A stretch of DNA of 64,000 nucleotides, from positions 4,018,217-4,082,216 of the forward strand of contig NZ_CP042582.1 in the NCBI RefSeq assembly GCF_008728835.1, written 5' to 3'. The stretch comes from Hypericibacter adhaerens (GTDB taxonomy: Bacteria; Pseudomonadota; Alphaproteobacteria; Dongiales; Dongiaceae). Positions 43,524 through 53,046 of this stretch are shown piece after piece (within the stretch, counting starts at the first letter, position 1; each line of letters starts with the position of its first letter). A model generated the notes under the pieces. The model was not told where the DNA came from. It saw nothing but the letters and a program-made list of their open reading frames with translations, and searched no databases. The position numbers were made by a program, and so were the translations under genes.

Positions 43524-44570
43524 TTACTGGCGCAGGCCGGTCCAGATCTTGTCGTAGGCGCGGATCGCCTTCTCGTCGCAGGAGGGCGCGAAGGTGATCT
43601 TGAGATCGGCCGGCGGATTGAACTCCGGCGAGTTGCCGATCTCCGGCGGCAGGAACTTGTTCGAGCCCGTCACCGCGGTCTGGTAGCCGGTCGATTGGGA
43701 CTGCAGCGCGATGTTCTGAGGATCCATGAGGAAATTGAGGAATTTCTTGGCGTTCTCGAGATCGGGCGCGTCCTTCGGCACGGCGACATTATCCATCCAG
43801 CCGACCACGCCCTCCTTCGGGTAGACATAGACGAAGGTCGATTTCTCGGTGCGCGTGGCGAGCGCCTTGCCCGACCACTGCTCATGCATCACGGTCTCGC
43901 CCGAGACTTGGCGCTCGACGGTGCCGTCCGAGTTGTAGACCTTCACGAAGGGCTTCTGCGCCTGCAGGAGCGCGTTCAGCGCCTTGAGGTCGTCGGGATT
44001 GGAGTTGCATTGCGGCTTGCCGAGATAGACGAGCGCCAGCGACATGACCTCGGTGGGCGAACCGAACATGCCGACCTTGCCCTTGAGCTCCGGCGGCGGC
44101 TCGAACAGCGGCTTCAGGCTGTCGGTCGGGCCCTTATAGACGGCGGTGTCGACGGAATAGGAGGTCGTGCCCCAGACCCACGGAACCGAATATTGCGCAT
44201 CCGGGTCCCACGCCCGCTTCTGCCATTGCGGATCGAGATTCTTGAAGTTCGGCATATGCGCGACATCGACCTTCTGCAGCAGGCCCTGCTTCACAAAGAT
44301 CGGTATGAAATCGTTGCTGATGATGATCACGTCGTAGCCGGCCGCGCCCGAGCTCAGCTTGGCGAGCGCCGTCTCGTTCGAATCGTAGGTGTCGATCGTG
44401 ACCTTGATTCCGGTCTCGCTCTCGAACTTCTTCACCATGTCCGGCGAGGTGTAGTCGGTCCAATTGTAGATATGGAGCTCGCCGGCGCCGGCCTTCGCCA
44501 GTTGCGGTGCGGCACCGATCAATCCCGCCGCCAGCAGCACGCTGGCCAGGCTCGTTTTCCAGTTCCTCAT
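43524..44570 (-). CDS. ABC importer periplasmic solute-binding protein, PotD-like
   Basis: This 348-residue periplasmic protein has a cleavable signal peptide (MRNWKTSLASVLLAAGLIG, cleavage near AKA). GELHIYNWTDYTSPDMVKKF and TGIKVTIDTYDSNETALAKL are typical of PotD/PotF polyamine-type binding proteins. VPWVWGTTSYSVDTAVYKGP and a C-terminal TGLRQ helix are also seen. Ligand-binding residues cannot be assigned with confidence, so the substrate (polyamine, modified amino acid or other cation) is open. ATG 44570 has a GGGAGG ribosome site. It follows the two permease genes and the ATPase gene of the same importer. Confidence 0.88.
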   Translation of the reverse strand: MRNWKTSLASVLLAAGLIGAAPQLAKAGAGELHIYNWTDYTSPDMVKKFESETGIKVTIDTYDSNETALAKLSSGAAGYDVIIISNDFIPIFVKQGLLQKVDVAHMPNFKNLDPQWQKRAWDPDAQYSVPWVWGTTSYSVDTAVYKGPTDSLKPLFEPPPELKGKVGMFGSPTEVMSLALVYLGKPQCNSNPDDLKALNALLQAQKPFVKVYNSDGTVERQVSGETVMHEQWSGKALATRTEKSTFVYVYPKEGVVGWMDNVAVPKDAPDLENAKKFLNFLMDPQNIALQSQSTGYQTAVTGSNKFLPPEIGNSPEFNPPADLKITFAPSCDEKAIRAYDKIWTGLRQ

Positions 44571-44605
44571 GGTTGTCCTCCCTTTCCGATTGGTCTTGAG
44601 GCCGG

Positions 44606-45409
44606 TCAAAAGGCGCGCCGATATCGCCGGCCGACCAGGAGGGCGGTCACGACGAAGATCAGCGAAATGACGAGAAGGATGGTGGAGATGGCGTTGACCT
44701 CGGGCGTCACGCCGAGGCGCATCATGCCGTAGACATAGACCGGCAAGGTGGTCGAGCCCGCGCTCGAGACCATCATGCTGATGAGGAAATCGTCGAGCGA
44801 GACGACGAAGGCCATGATGGCACCGGCCGCGATCGCCGGCGCCAGCAGCGGCAGCGTCACATGGCGGAAGAGCCGCCATTCGTCGGCATAGAGATCCCGG
44901 CCCGCCTCCTCGAGCATGCCGCCCATGTCGCGCAGCCGCGCCTGGACCGGCAGGAGCGCGAAGGGGATGCAGAAGACCGTATGGGCGATGATCAGGTTGA
45001 CGAGGCCGTAATGCATGCCGAGCAGCGAGAAGAAGACCAGGGTCGTGATCGCGACCACGATCTCCGGCACCACCAGAGGCATCGCGATCATGCCGGTGAC
45101 GAGGCCGCGGCCGAACCGAAGGGTCCCGCGCTCGAGCGCGAGGGCTCCGGCGGTTGCGATCACGGTCGAGGCGATGGTCGCGGCGACCGCGATGATCACG
45201 CTGTTGAGGGCCGCCGCGCGGATGTCGTCGTTGTTCGCGACCTGCACGAACCAGCGCAGGCTGAAGCCGGTCCAGACGGTGACGAGCTTGCTGGCGTTGA
45301 AGGAATAGAGCACCAGGATCAGCAGCGGCGCATAAAGAAAGACGAAGATCGCCGCCGTGAAGGAGGGAAGACCCGGCGTGCGCCGCCAGTCGAAGGTTTT
45401 CGCGGTCAT
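44606..45409 (-). CDS. ABC importer permease, PotC-like
   Basis: This 267-residue inner-membrane permease has six hydrophobic segments. The cytoplasmic EAA loop EEAGRDLYADEWRLFRHVTL, with the conserved Gly, contacts the ATPase. MAFVVSLDDFLISMMVSSAG is typical of PotC-type permeases. Its ATG overlaps the previous permease stop by 4 bp (ATGA), so translation is coupled. It pairs with the next permease to form the translocation channel. Confidence 0.88.
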   Translation of the reverse strand: MTAKTFDWRRTPGLPSFTAAIFVFLYAPLLILVLYSFNASKLVTVWTGFSLRWFVQVANNDDIRAAALNSVIIAVAATIASTVIATAGALALERGTLRFGRGLVTGMIAMPLVVPEIVVAITTLVFFSLLGMHYGLVNLIIAHTVFCIPFALLPVQARLRDMGGMLEEAGRDLYADEWRLFRHVTLPLLAPAIAAGAIMAFVVSLDDFLISMMVSSAGSTTLPVYVYGMMRLGVTPEVNAISTILLVISLIFVVTALLVGRRYRRAF

Positions 45410-46281
45410 GCCCGGCTCTCCCGGGGCGCCCTGCGCCGCGCCCGGAGCGCGAAGACGAGAAGGATGGTCAGCGCGATGGCGGTCGAGAGCGCGGCGCCGA
45501 ACGGCCAGTTCCGCGAGGTGCTGAACTGCATCTGGATCAGGCTGCCGATCAGGAGCTTCTTGCCGCCGCCCAGCAGGTCGGGCGCGAGGAAGGAACCCAG
45601 CGCCGGCGCGAAGACGAGCCCGACGCCGGCCAAGGCACCGGGCTTGGCGAGCGGCCAGACCACGCGGCGGAACACCGCGACCCGGTCGGCATAGAGATCG
45701 TAGGCCGCCTCGATCAGCCGGAAATCGATGCGCTCCAGCGTCGAATAGATCGGCAGCACCATGAAGGGCAGGAAGGTATAGACCAGCCCCAGCAGGATCG
45801 AGCCGTCGTTGTAGAGCAGCGGCAGGGGTTCGGCGACGAGCCCGATCGCGCGCAGGCCGTCATTGATCAGCCCCTCGTCGCGCAGGATCAGGATCCAGCA
45901 ATAGGTGCGGATCAGCGTGTTGATCCAGAAGGGCAGCGTGACGAGGAACAGCAGGAGGCGCCGCCGCGCTTCGTTCTGGCAGACGATGTACCAGGCGATC
46001 GGCAGGCCGAGCACGAGGCAGATCAGCGTGGTGGCGACGGCCAGGTAGAGCGAGCGCAGGATGATGAAGATGTAGTCGGGCGCGAAGACCAGCGCATCGT
46101 CGAAATCGCGCTGATAGAGGAACTGGACATAGGCGTCGAAGGTCAGCGGAAGATGGACGCCGCCATAGGGATTGGCGGTCATGAAGGAATAGCCCATGGC
46201 GATGAGCATCGGGATCAGCATGAAGATCCCGATGACCAGGACAGCCGGCGCGATCAGGAGGCAGGTGCGTTTCTCTCCCAT
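45406..46281 (-). CDS. ABC importer permease, PotB-like
   Basis: This 291-residue inner-membrane permease has six hydrophobic segments. The EAA loop is IEAAYDLYADRVAVFRRVVW. N-terminal LLIAPAVLVIGIFMLIPMLI and the LVTLPFWINTLIRTYCWILI helix match PotB-type permeases. The ATPase gene ends 13 bp upstream, and the next permease overlaps by 4 bp. The order ATPase, permease, permease, binding protein is that of PotABCD operons. Confidence 0.88.
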   Translation of the reverse strand: MGEKRTCLLIAPAVLVIGIFMLIPMLIAMGYSFMTANPYGGVHLPLTFDAYVQFLYQRDFDDALVFAPDYIFIILRSLYLAVATTLICLVLGLPIAWYIVCQNEARRRLLLFLVTLPFWINTLIRTYCWILILRDEGLINDGLRAIGLVAEPLPLLYNDGSILLGLVYTFLPFMVLPIYSTLERIDFRLIEAAYDLYADRVAVFRRVVWPLAKPGALAGVGLVFAPALGSFLAPDLLGGGKKLLIGSLIQMQFSTSRNWPFGAALSTAIALTILLVFALRARRRAPRESRA

Positions 46282-46294
46282 CGTCCGGTTCCGC

Positions 46295-47296
<1,002 letters not shown>

Positions 47297-47443
47297 CGTC
47301 GAACCCCTGACTGGCGCGGCGTTGCCGCCGATCGGCCGGGCGTCCTTCTGGGCGGGACCTGTGCGGGTTGGCGTCTGCTGCCACGGGCTGATGAGCCCAA
47401 GCCGATCTCGGGAAGCTTCGCACCAAAATTATATTTGTCAAAG

Positions 47444-47455
47444 GAAAATATATTT
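47444..47455. promoter_or_regulatory. AT-rich GntR operator motif, second regulator region
   Basis: GAAAATATATTT (47444-47455) differs by one base from the site at 41530-41541. It lies between the importer ATPase gene and the second GntR gene. TTGACA- and TATAAT-like sequences for the minus strand are nearby (47436-47441 and 47428-47433), but their spacing is not ideal. Confidence 0.55.
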
Positions 47456-47475
47456 TATGCTTCTTAGAATTTAAA

Positions 47476-47494
47476 CCAGAGATAATATATCTGG
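47476..47494. promoter_or_regulatory. Palindromic AT-rich site before the second GntR gene
   Basis: CCAGA at 47476-47480 and TCTGG at 47490-47494 are inverted around a TAATATA core that matches the other sites. It lies 41 bp before the GntR start and overlaps a possible -10 box (TAATAT), which would suit autorepression. Confidence 0.55.
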
Positions 47495-47535
47495 TGGCCG
47501 GCAGCGACCGGTGCGGGAAGCAAACGGGGACCTCG

Positions 47536-48240
47536 ATGGGGCGGGATGCCGCGCCAAACCTGACGCAAGGCGCTTATGAGGGGCTGCGGGCCGACCTCCT
47601 GGCCTGCCGCATCCTTCCGGGCAGCCGGCTCAAGATTCAGAACCTGTGCGACCGCTTCTCGGTCAGCCTGGGCGCCGTGCGCGAGGCCCTCTCCCGCCTG
47701 ACCTCGGAGGGGCTGGTGACCGCCGAGCCGCAGCGCGGTTTCCGGGCGGCGCCGATCTCGGTCGCGGATCTGCGGGACCTGACCATGGTGCGGATCGAGA
47801 TCGAGCGGCTCTGCATCGCCCGCGCGCTGGCCGTCGGCACCGTCGAGTGGGAGGCGAACATGGTCGCGGCCTTCCACCGCCTCTCACGCACGCCGGAACG
47901 TGCCGCGACCGACCCGGTCCGGTCGAACGACGAATGGGCCGATGCGCATGCGGCGTTCCATTGGGCCCTGGTCGAGGGCGCCGACAGTCCCTGGCTCCTG
48001 CGCATCCATGGCCAGCTCTACGCCCAGAGCGAACGCTATCGCCGGCTCTCCGTGCCGCTGAGCATGAAGGAGCGGGATGTCGGGCAGGAGCATCAGCGCA
48101 TCATGGAAGCCGCCCTGCGGCGCGACACGAAGGAGACGGTGGCGCTGATGACGCGCCATCTCGCCGTCACCACGGAGATCCTGCTCGCCGCCGACATCGA
48201 GAATGCCGCGGCCAGGCCGGGCGGCGAAGACGCGGAATGA
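47536..48240 (+). CDS. GntR/FadR-family regulator (FCD domain), copy 2
   Basis: This 234-residue paralogue of the regulator at 41582-42283 shares a nearly identical winged helix (QGAYEGLRADLLACRILPGS, FSVSLGAVREALSRLTSEGL) and the same FCD layout (NDEWADAHAAFHWALVEGAD, HLAVTTEI). Differences cluster in the ligand-binding helices, so the two may respond to different molecules while reading similar DNA. It is divergent from the importer operon and probably controls it. ATG 47536 is used; it gives the same N terminus as the paralogue. Confidence 0.87.
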   Translation: MGRDAAPNLTQGAYEGLRADLLACRILPGSRLKIQNLCDRFSVSLGAVREALSRLTSEGLVTAEPQRGFRAAPISVADLRDLTMVRIEIERLCIARALAVGTVEWEANMVAAFHRLSRTPERAATDPVRSNDEWADAHAAFHWALVEGADSPWLLRIHGQLYAQSERYRRLSVPLSMKERDVGQEHQRIMEAALRRDTKETVALMTRHLAVTTEILLAADIENAAARPGGEDAE

Positions 48241-48281
48241 GCACTGCCACGCCCGGGACGTGACGGTCCCCTCGTTGGCCG

Positions 48282-50258
48282 TCACACCTTCATCGGCAGG
48301 ATGAGCATCGGGATCCCGCGCATATGGAGCTCGCGCTGCATGGCGAGCGCCGTCTGGTTGTGCAGCAGGCGCGTCACCAGGTTTTCGCGCTGGAAGAGCA
48401 GCTTCGAGGCGAGGAACACGCAGTCGGGATAGTCCGCCAGCACCTTGTCCGCGAGCTGGGTGAGCTCGGCCATCACGTCGGCGCCCAGCCGGTAATAGCC
48501 GGCCGCCGCCATGCCGCGGCGCTGGCAGTAGTTCACGAACTGGTCGAGGCTGGCCTTCACCTCCTGCTCGAGCTGCTTGACCGCATCGTCGCTGCGGAAG
48601 CTCGCGGAATCGATCTCGCCCACGCGCAGGAAGATGTAGTTCTTGAAGCGGTCGCCGAAGAGCTTGCGCGCCGTCAGCAGCGTGTGCATGCCGGCGCCCG
48701 TGTTGGCGCCGATCAGGAAGACGGCCGTGGGCTTCTTCGGATCGAGCGGCGGGGGGTTGTCCACCGGCCCGCCGGGCGCGGTCGCCGCAAACAGCGCGTC
48801 GACCTTGGCCATCTGGCGGCGATGGTCCTCGTAGTACTGGCGGATCATCAGGCAGAGGCCGATCACCAGGCCGGTGATCAGCACCGTCATCCAGGCGCCC
48901 TGGGTGAACTTGGTATAGAGCGTGACACCCAGGATGCCGCCGGTCACGATCGTGCCCAGGATCGCGAGCAGCAGCCGGCCGATGCGTGGCCGGCCATGGC
49001 GCAGCTCGACCAGCCAATGCACCAGGAGGCCGGCGAAGCTGAGGGTGAAGCTGATGAAGACGTTGATGCTGTAGAGCACGACGATGATGCTGACCTGGCC
49101 GCCGGTCAGGATCAGCACGCCGACCGCCGAGAGCCCCATCATCATCACGCCGTTCTGCGTCACCAGCCGGTTCGAGAATTGCGAGAACTGGTGCGGGACC
49201 CAGCGGTCGGCCGCCATGTTGGCGAGCACGGCGGGACCGCCGAGAAAGCCGGTATTGGCGGCCACGAACAGCAATCCGGCGGCGAAGGCGAGCGTCATCA
49301 GCATGACCACGGGCAGGATCGGCGAATCTGCGCCCAGGAGTTGCTCGAGGATCAAGCGGAAGGTGGCGGCGTTGAGTGTGCGGCCATGCTCGGGCACCAC
49401 CGACCAGAGCAGGTAGAGGATGATCAGCCCGCCGGCGGTGAAGGCCAGCGAGGTCGCCATATAGGCCATGGTCCAGCGGGCGCTGCGCACCCGCGGCTCC
49501 TTGAGCATATGGACGTTGTTGGAGACGGCCTCGATGCCGGTATAGGTGCCGCCGCCGAGCGCGAAGGCCTGAAGGACGATCGCCAGCATCGCCGGCAGGC
49601 CGATGGCGCCGATCAGGTTGCTGGATTCGGAGATCGTGTCCGGGATCAGCGTCGGCAGGCGATCGGCATGGAGCGTCATGCCGATCACGATCAGCCCGCC
49701 ATGGCTGATGAGGAAGCCCAGGAAGATCGGCATCAGCACCAGCACCACTTCCTTGATGCCACGCAGGTTGGCGATCAGCAGGGCCAACGTGATCACGATC
49801 TCGACCGGCAGCTTCCAGGGCTGCCAGGCGACGGGCAGCAAGCTGAACAGCGCGTCGACGCCGCTGGCGATCGAGATGGCGATCGTCAGCATGAAATTGA
49901 CGATCAGCGCCGAGCCCGACACCAGGCCCGCCTTGGGACCCAGCAGCACCGAGGCGATGCGATAGCCGCCGCCGCCCTGCGGGAAGAGCTCGATGACCTG
50001 GATATAGCCGAGGCAGATGATGAAGACGGTGAGCGCCGTCGCGACGGCAAGGTAGAGGGCCAGGTGGTTGTAGCCGGCGAGCGCGAGGAAGGATTCCTCC
50101 GGGCCGTAGTTCGCCGAGGAGAGCCCGTCCGCGCCCAGCCCGACCCAGGCCAGGAAGGCGACCAGCAGCATGCCTTCGCGATGCTGGGTCGCAAGCGGAT
50201 TGCGCGGCGCGCCGATGACGAGGCGCTTCAGGCGCTTGAAATAGGCCCTTCCAAACAT
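48282..50258 (-). CDS. KimA-like APC-family potassium transporter
   Basis: The protein has about 658 residues. The N-terminal three quarters are a 12-helix APC-type transporter (GLSSANYGPEESFLALAGYN, then QAFALGGGTYTGIEAVSNNV). The last about 160 residues form a soluble domain with AVFLIGANTGAGMHTLLTAR, resembling the universal-stress-protein-like cytoplasmic domain of KimA (YdaO), a proton-coupled potassium importer. In Bacillus, KimA is controlled by c-di-AMP; no such signal is assumed here. Other APC substrates cannot be excluded. ATG 50258 is used; ATG 50288 would add ten residues. Confidence 0.75.
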   Translation of the reverse strand: MFGRAYFKRLKRLVIGAPRNPLATQHREGMLLVAFLAWVGLGADGLSSANYGPEESFLALAGYNHLALYLAVATALTVFIICLGYIQVIELFPQGGGGYRIASVLLGPKAGLVSGSALIVNFMLTIAISIASGVDALFSLLPVAWQPWKLPVEIVITLALLIANLRGIKEVVLVLMPIFLGFLISHGGLIVIGMTLHADRLPTLIPDTISESSNLIGAIGLPAMLAIVLQAFALGGGTYTGIEAVSNNVHMLKEPRVRSARWTMAYMATSLAFTAGGLIILYLLWSVVPEHGRTLNAATFRLILEQLLGADSPILPVVMLMTLAFAAGLLFVAANTGFLGGPAVLANMAADRWVPHQFSQFSNRLVTQNGVMMMGLSAVGVLILTGGQVSIIVVLYSINVFISFTLSFAGLLVHWLVELRHGRPRIGRLLLAILGTIVTGGILGVTLYTKFTQGAWMTVLITGLVIGLCLMIRQYYEDHRRQMAKVDALFAATAPGGPVDNPPPLDPKKPTAVFLIGANTGAGMHTLLTARKLFGDRFKNYIFLRVGEIDSASFRSDDAVKQLEQEVKASLDQFVNYCQRRGMAAAGYYRLGADVMAELTQLADKVLADYPDCVFLASKLLFQRENLVTRLLHNQTALAMQRELHMRGIPMLILPMKV

Positions 50259-50310
50259 GCTCGCCGGCCAGCCCTGACGGGCGACCATCCCTTGTCGTTT
50301 CTTGGTCTTC

Positions 50311-51429
50311 TTATCTGCGCAGCAGGAACTCGCGGCCGACCTTCACCATCGGCTTGCCGTCATACTCGATAATGTCGGCCGTGGCGTAGGTCTCGGGCCA
50401 ACGCTGGGGCAGGTAGGAACCGGTGCCGATCACGTCGATCGGCGCCTTGGCGTCGGCCATGACCTTGCATTTGGCCGGATCGAATCCGGAAGAAGCCACC
50501 AGCTTCACCTTGGGAAAGCCGGCTTGGTCGAGCGCGTCGCGCACATGCCAGCAGGCCGCCGCCGAGACGCCGGCACCGACCAGATAGCGCAGCTCGGCCT
50601 CGGAGCGATAACCGCGGATCGAGGCCGGAGCATGGCGCTCGAGCGCCGCATAGGAGGCCGGCGGATCGAGCCCCTCGACGAAGCGGCTGCCGGGTGTGTC
50701 GATGCGCACGCCGAGCCGGCCCGCTTCGGCAAGCTCCGGAAAGCGCCGGCAGACCGCCAGCGAATCCGTGACTTCGCGCGCGAAATAGTCGACCAGCACG
50801 GTCATGTCCTGGTCGGGAAAGCTCTCATGGAACATCTCGGCCGCGCGCAAGGTGGAGCCGGCATAGCCGATGAGCGCGTGCGGCATGGTGCCGAGGCCGT
50901 GCGTCAGGCCGAAATAGCCGGCGGTCGCGGTGGTGGCGTTGCCGATGAAGCCCTTGGCGTTGACCTTGCGGCGCGCGCGGTCAGACCCGACGCTGGCGGC
51001 ATAGGCCATGATCTCGGCCATCTCCATGCCGGCGCAATGACGGGCATCCATCGCCAGGAAGGCCACCTTCGGCAGGTCCGCGCACATGGTGTAGGCGTTG
51101 AAGGCGGCGACGCAGGCGGGACCCAGCTTCTGCAGGAAGATGGTCTCGAGATCGCAGAGATGCAGCAGCGAACCGCCGAGATAGAGGATCGGCTCGCCGG
51201 CGCCGACCCAGCGCCCCTCGGCATAGTTGATCTCGATCTTGAACTCGGTGCCGCGCGCCTTGGCCATGGTCTGGAGCCATTCGACCGCGAGCCGCGGCGC
51301 CGAGACGACGGGGCGGCGCATGAACACCGCATAGGTGACGCGCCGATCGCCGAAGCGCCGGACCACCTCCTTGGTGCGCACGAAATACTGGTCGGTCCAG
51401 GCCGCTATCTCGTCGGGCTCGGGATTCAT
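50311..51429 (-). CDS. pncB: Nicotinate phosphoribosyltransferase family protein
   Basis: This 372-residue enzyme of NAD salvage makes nicotinate mononucleotide from nicotinate and PRPP. Motifs are TDQYFVRTKEVVRRFGDRRV, FMDARHCAGMEMAE-like FLAMDARHCAGMEMAEIMAY, GLTHGLGTMPHALIGYAGST with the catalytic-type His, and VDYFAREVTDSLAV and VKLVASSGFDPAKC for phosphate binding. The length is nearer the short archaeal-type NAPRTase than the about 400-residue E. coli PncB. It lies 52 bp from the transporter and 38 bp from aroF-type genes on the same strand; linkage to either is not obvious. Confidence 0.85.
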   Translation of the reverse strand: MNPEPDEIAAWTDQYFVRTKEVVRRFGDRRVTYAVFMRRPVVSAPRLAVEWLQTMAKARGTEFKIEINYAEGRWVGAGEPILYLGGSLLHLCDLETIFLQKLGPACVAAFNAYTMCADLPKVAFLAMDARHCAGMEMAEIMAYAASVGSDRARRKVNAKGFIGNATTATAGYFGLTHGLGTMPHALIGYAGSTLRAAEMFHESFPDQDMTVLVDYFAREVTDSLAVCRRFPELAEAGRLGVRIDTPGSRFVEGLDPPASYAALERHAPASIRGYRSEAELRYLVGAGVSAAACWHVRDALDQAGFPKVKLVASSGFDPAKCKVMADAKAPIDVIGTGSYLPQRWPETYATADIIEYDGKPMVKVGREFLLRR

Positions 51430-51467
51430 GACCGCGTCGCTGTGGGAGCGGGGATCTTCGGGTTCCG

Positions 51468-52850
51468 TCAGGACGCCTGGGCGACGCGCTTGCCGGCCGC
51501 CAGCCGCTCGCGCTTGAGGGATTCAGCGATGAGGAACGCCAGCTCGAGCGACTGGCTGGCATTGAGACGGGGATCGCAATGGGTGTGATAGCGGTCCGCG
51601 AGCCGTTCGTCGGTGATCGCCTGCGCGCCGCCGATGCATTCGGTCACGTCCTGGCCGGTCATCTCGAAATGGACGCCGCCGGCATGGGTGCCTTCGGCCT
51701 GATGCACGGCGAAGAAGCCCCGCACCTCCGCGAGGATGCGGTCGAAGGGCCGCGTCTTGTAGCCGGTCGAGGATTTGATGGTGTTGCCGTGCATCGGATC
51801 GCAGGACCAGACCACCTTGGCGCCGCTGCGGGCGACGGCGCGGATCAAGGGCGGCAGCTTGGCCTCGACCTTGTCATGGCCCATGCGCGCGATCAGCGTG
51901 AGGCGGCCGGGCACGTTCTGCGGATTGAGGATCTCGATGAGCCGCAGCAGGTCGTCGGTCGGCATGGTCGGACCGCATTTCAGCCCGATCGGGTTGCCCA
52001 CGCCGCGCAGGAACTCGACATGCGCGCCGTCCGGCTGGCGCGTGCGGTCGCCGATCCAGAGCATATGGGCCGAGCAGTCGTACCACTGGCCGGTCAGGCT
52101 GTCGACGCGGGTCAGCGCCTGCTCGTAGGCGAGCAGCAGCGCCTCGTGGCTGGTGAAGAACTCGGTCTCGCGGATCTGCGGCGTGGTATCGCCGGTGAGG
52201 CCGCAAGCCGCCATGAACTCCAGCGTCTCGCTCAGCCGGTCGGCGAGCTCGGCATAACGATTGCCCTGCGCGCTGTCGGAGACGAAATCGAGGTTCCAGC
52301 GGTGGACCTTGTGCAGATCGGCGAACCCGCCTTGCGCGAAGGCGCGGAGCAGGTTCAGGGTCGCGGCCGACTGGTTATAGGCCTGCACCAGCCGCTCGGG
52401 ATCGGGCTTGCGGGCCTCGGGCGTGAACTCGATGCCGTTGATATTGTCGCCGCGATAGCTCGGCAGCTCGACGCCGCCGATGGTCTCGGTCGGTGCCGAG
52501 CGCGGCTTGGCGAACTGGCCGGCCATGCGGCCGACCTTCACCACCGGGCAGGCGGCGCCGAAGGTAAGCACCACCGCCATCTGCAGCATGACGCGGAAGG
52601 TGTCGCGGATGTTGTTGGCGTTGAACTCGGCGAAGCTTTCCGCACAGTCGCCGCCCTGGAGCAGGAAAGCCTGCCCCTCGGCCACGGCGCCCAGCCGCTC
52701 GGTCAGACGCCGGGCCTCGCCCGCGAAGACCAGCGGCGGAAAGGCACGCAGCCGCCGCTCGACTTCCTCGAGCTTCGCCGGTTCCGGATAGTCCGGCACC
52801 TGGCTGATCGGCTTGGCGCGCCAACCGTCGGGCATCCACTTCGCGGTCAT
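51468..52850 (-). CDS. Class II 3-deoxy-D-arabino-heptulosonate-7-phosphate synthase
   Basis: This 460-residue class II DAHP synthase condenses phosphoenolpyruvate and erythrose-4-phosphate as the first step of aromatic amino-acid synthesis. Motifs are [12 protein letters not shown] (metal Cys), [32 protein letters not shown] and GLKCGPTMP, the HD-type [13 protein letters not shown], and [20 protein letters not shown] with the last metal ligands. Class II enzymes occur in plants, actinobacteria and many proteobacteria. ATG 52850 gives the standard length; the longer frame adds unrelated sequence. A promoter with 17-bp spacing lies 43 bp upstream. Confidence 0.95.
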   Translation of the reverse strand: MTAKWMPDGWRAKPISQVPDYPEPAKLEEVERRLRAFPPLVFAGEARRLTERLGAVAEGQAFLLQGGDCAESFAEFNANNIRDTFRVMLQMAVVLTFGAACPVVKVGRMAGQFAKPRSAPTETIGGVELPSYRGDNINGIEFTPEARKPDPERLVQAYNQSAATLNLLRAFAQGGFADLHKVHRWNLDFVSDSAQGNRYAELADRLSETLEFMAACGLTGDTTPQIRETEFFTSHEALLLAYEQALTRVDSLTGQWYDCSAHMLWIGDRTRQPDGAHVEFLRGVGNPIGLKCGPTMPTDDLLRLIEILNPQNVPGRLTLIARMGHDKVEAKLPPLIRAVARSGAKVVWSCDPMHGNTIKSSTGYKTRPFDRILAEVRGFFAVHQAEGTHAGGVHFEMTGQDVTECIGGAQAITDERLADRYHTHCDPRLNASQSLELAFLIAESLKRERLAAGKRVAQAS

Positions 52851-52892
52851 CAAGAAGGTTCCTTTCCTGCCCCATCCCGAGCAAGGTCCCCG

Positions 52893-52921
52893 CATATACG
52901 CCCTCGCGGCTGTCATTTCAA
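52893..52921 (-). promoter_or_regulatory. Sigma70-like promoter of the DAHP synthase gene
   Basis: On the minus strand TTGAAA (52921-52916) and TATATG (52898-52893) are spaced by 17 bp, about 43 bp before the ATG. Confidence 0.55.
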
Positions 52922-53046
52922 CCAAGCCCCCGGCAGGGCAGGATTGACCCCCGGGACAGGCCCGGCTGCACCCCCGGCAGGGCTCTCGCCCCTCCCCTGT
53001 AAGCACTTGAGATCGCGGTGTTTATCAGCCGCCGAACGCCGAGGGC

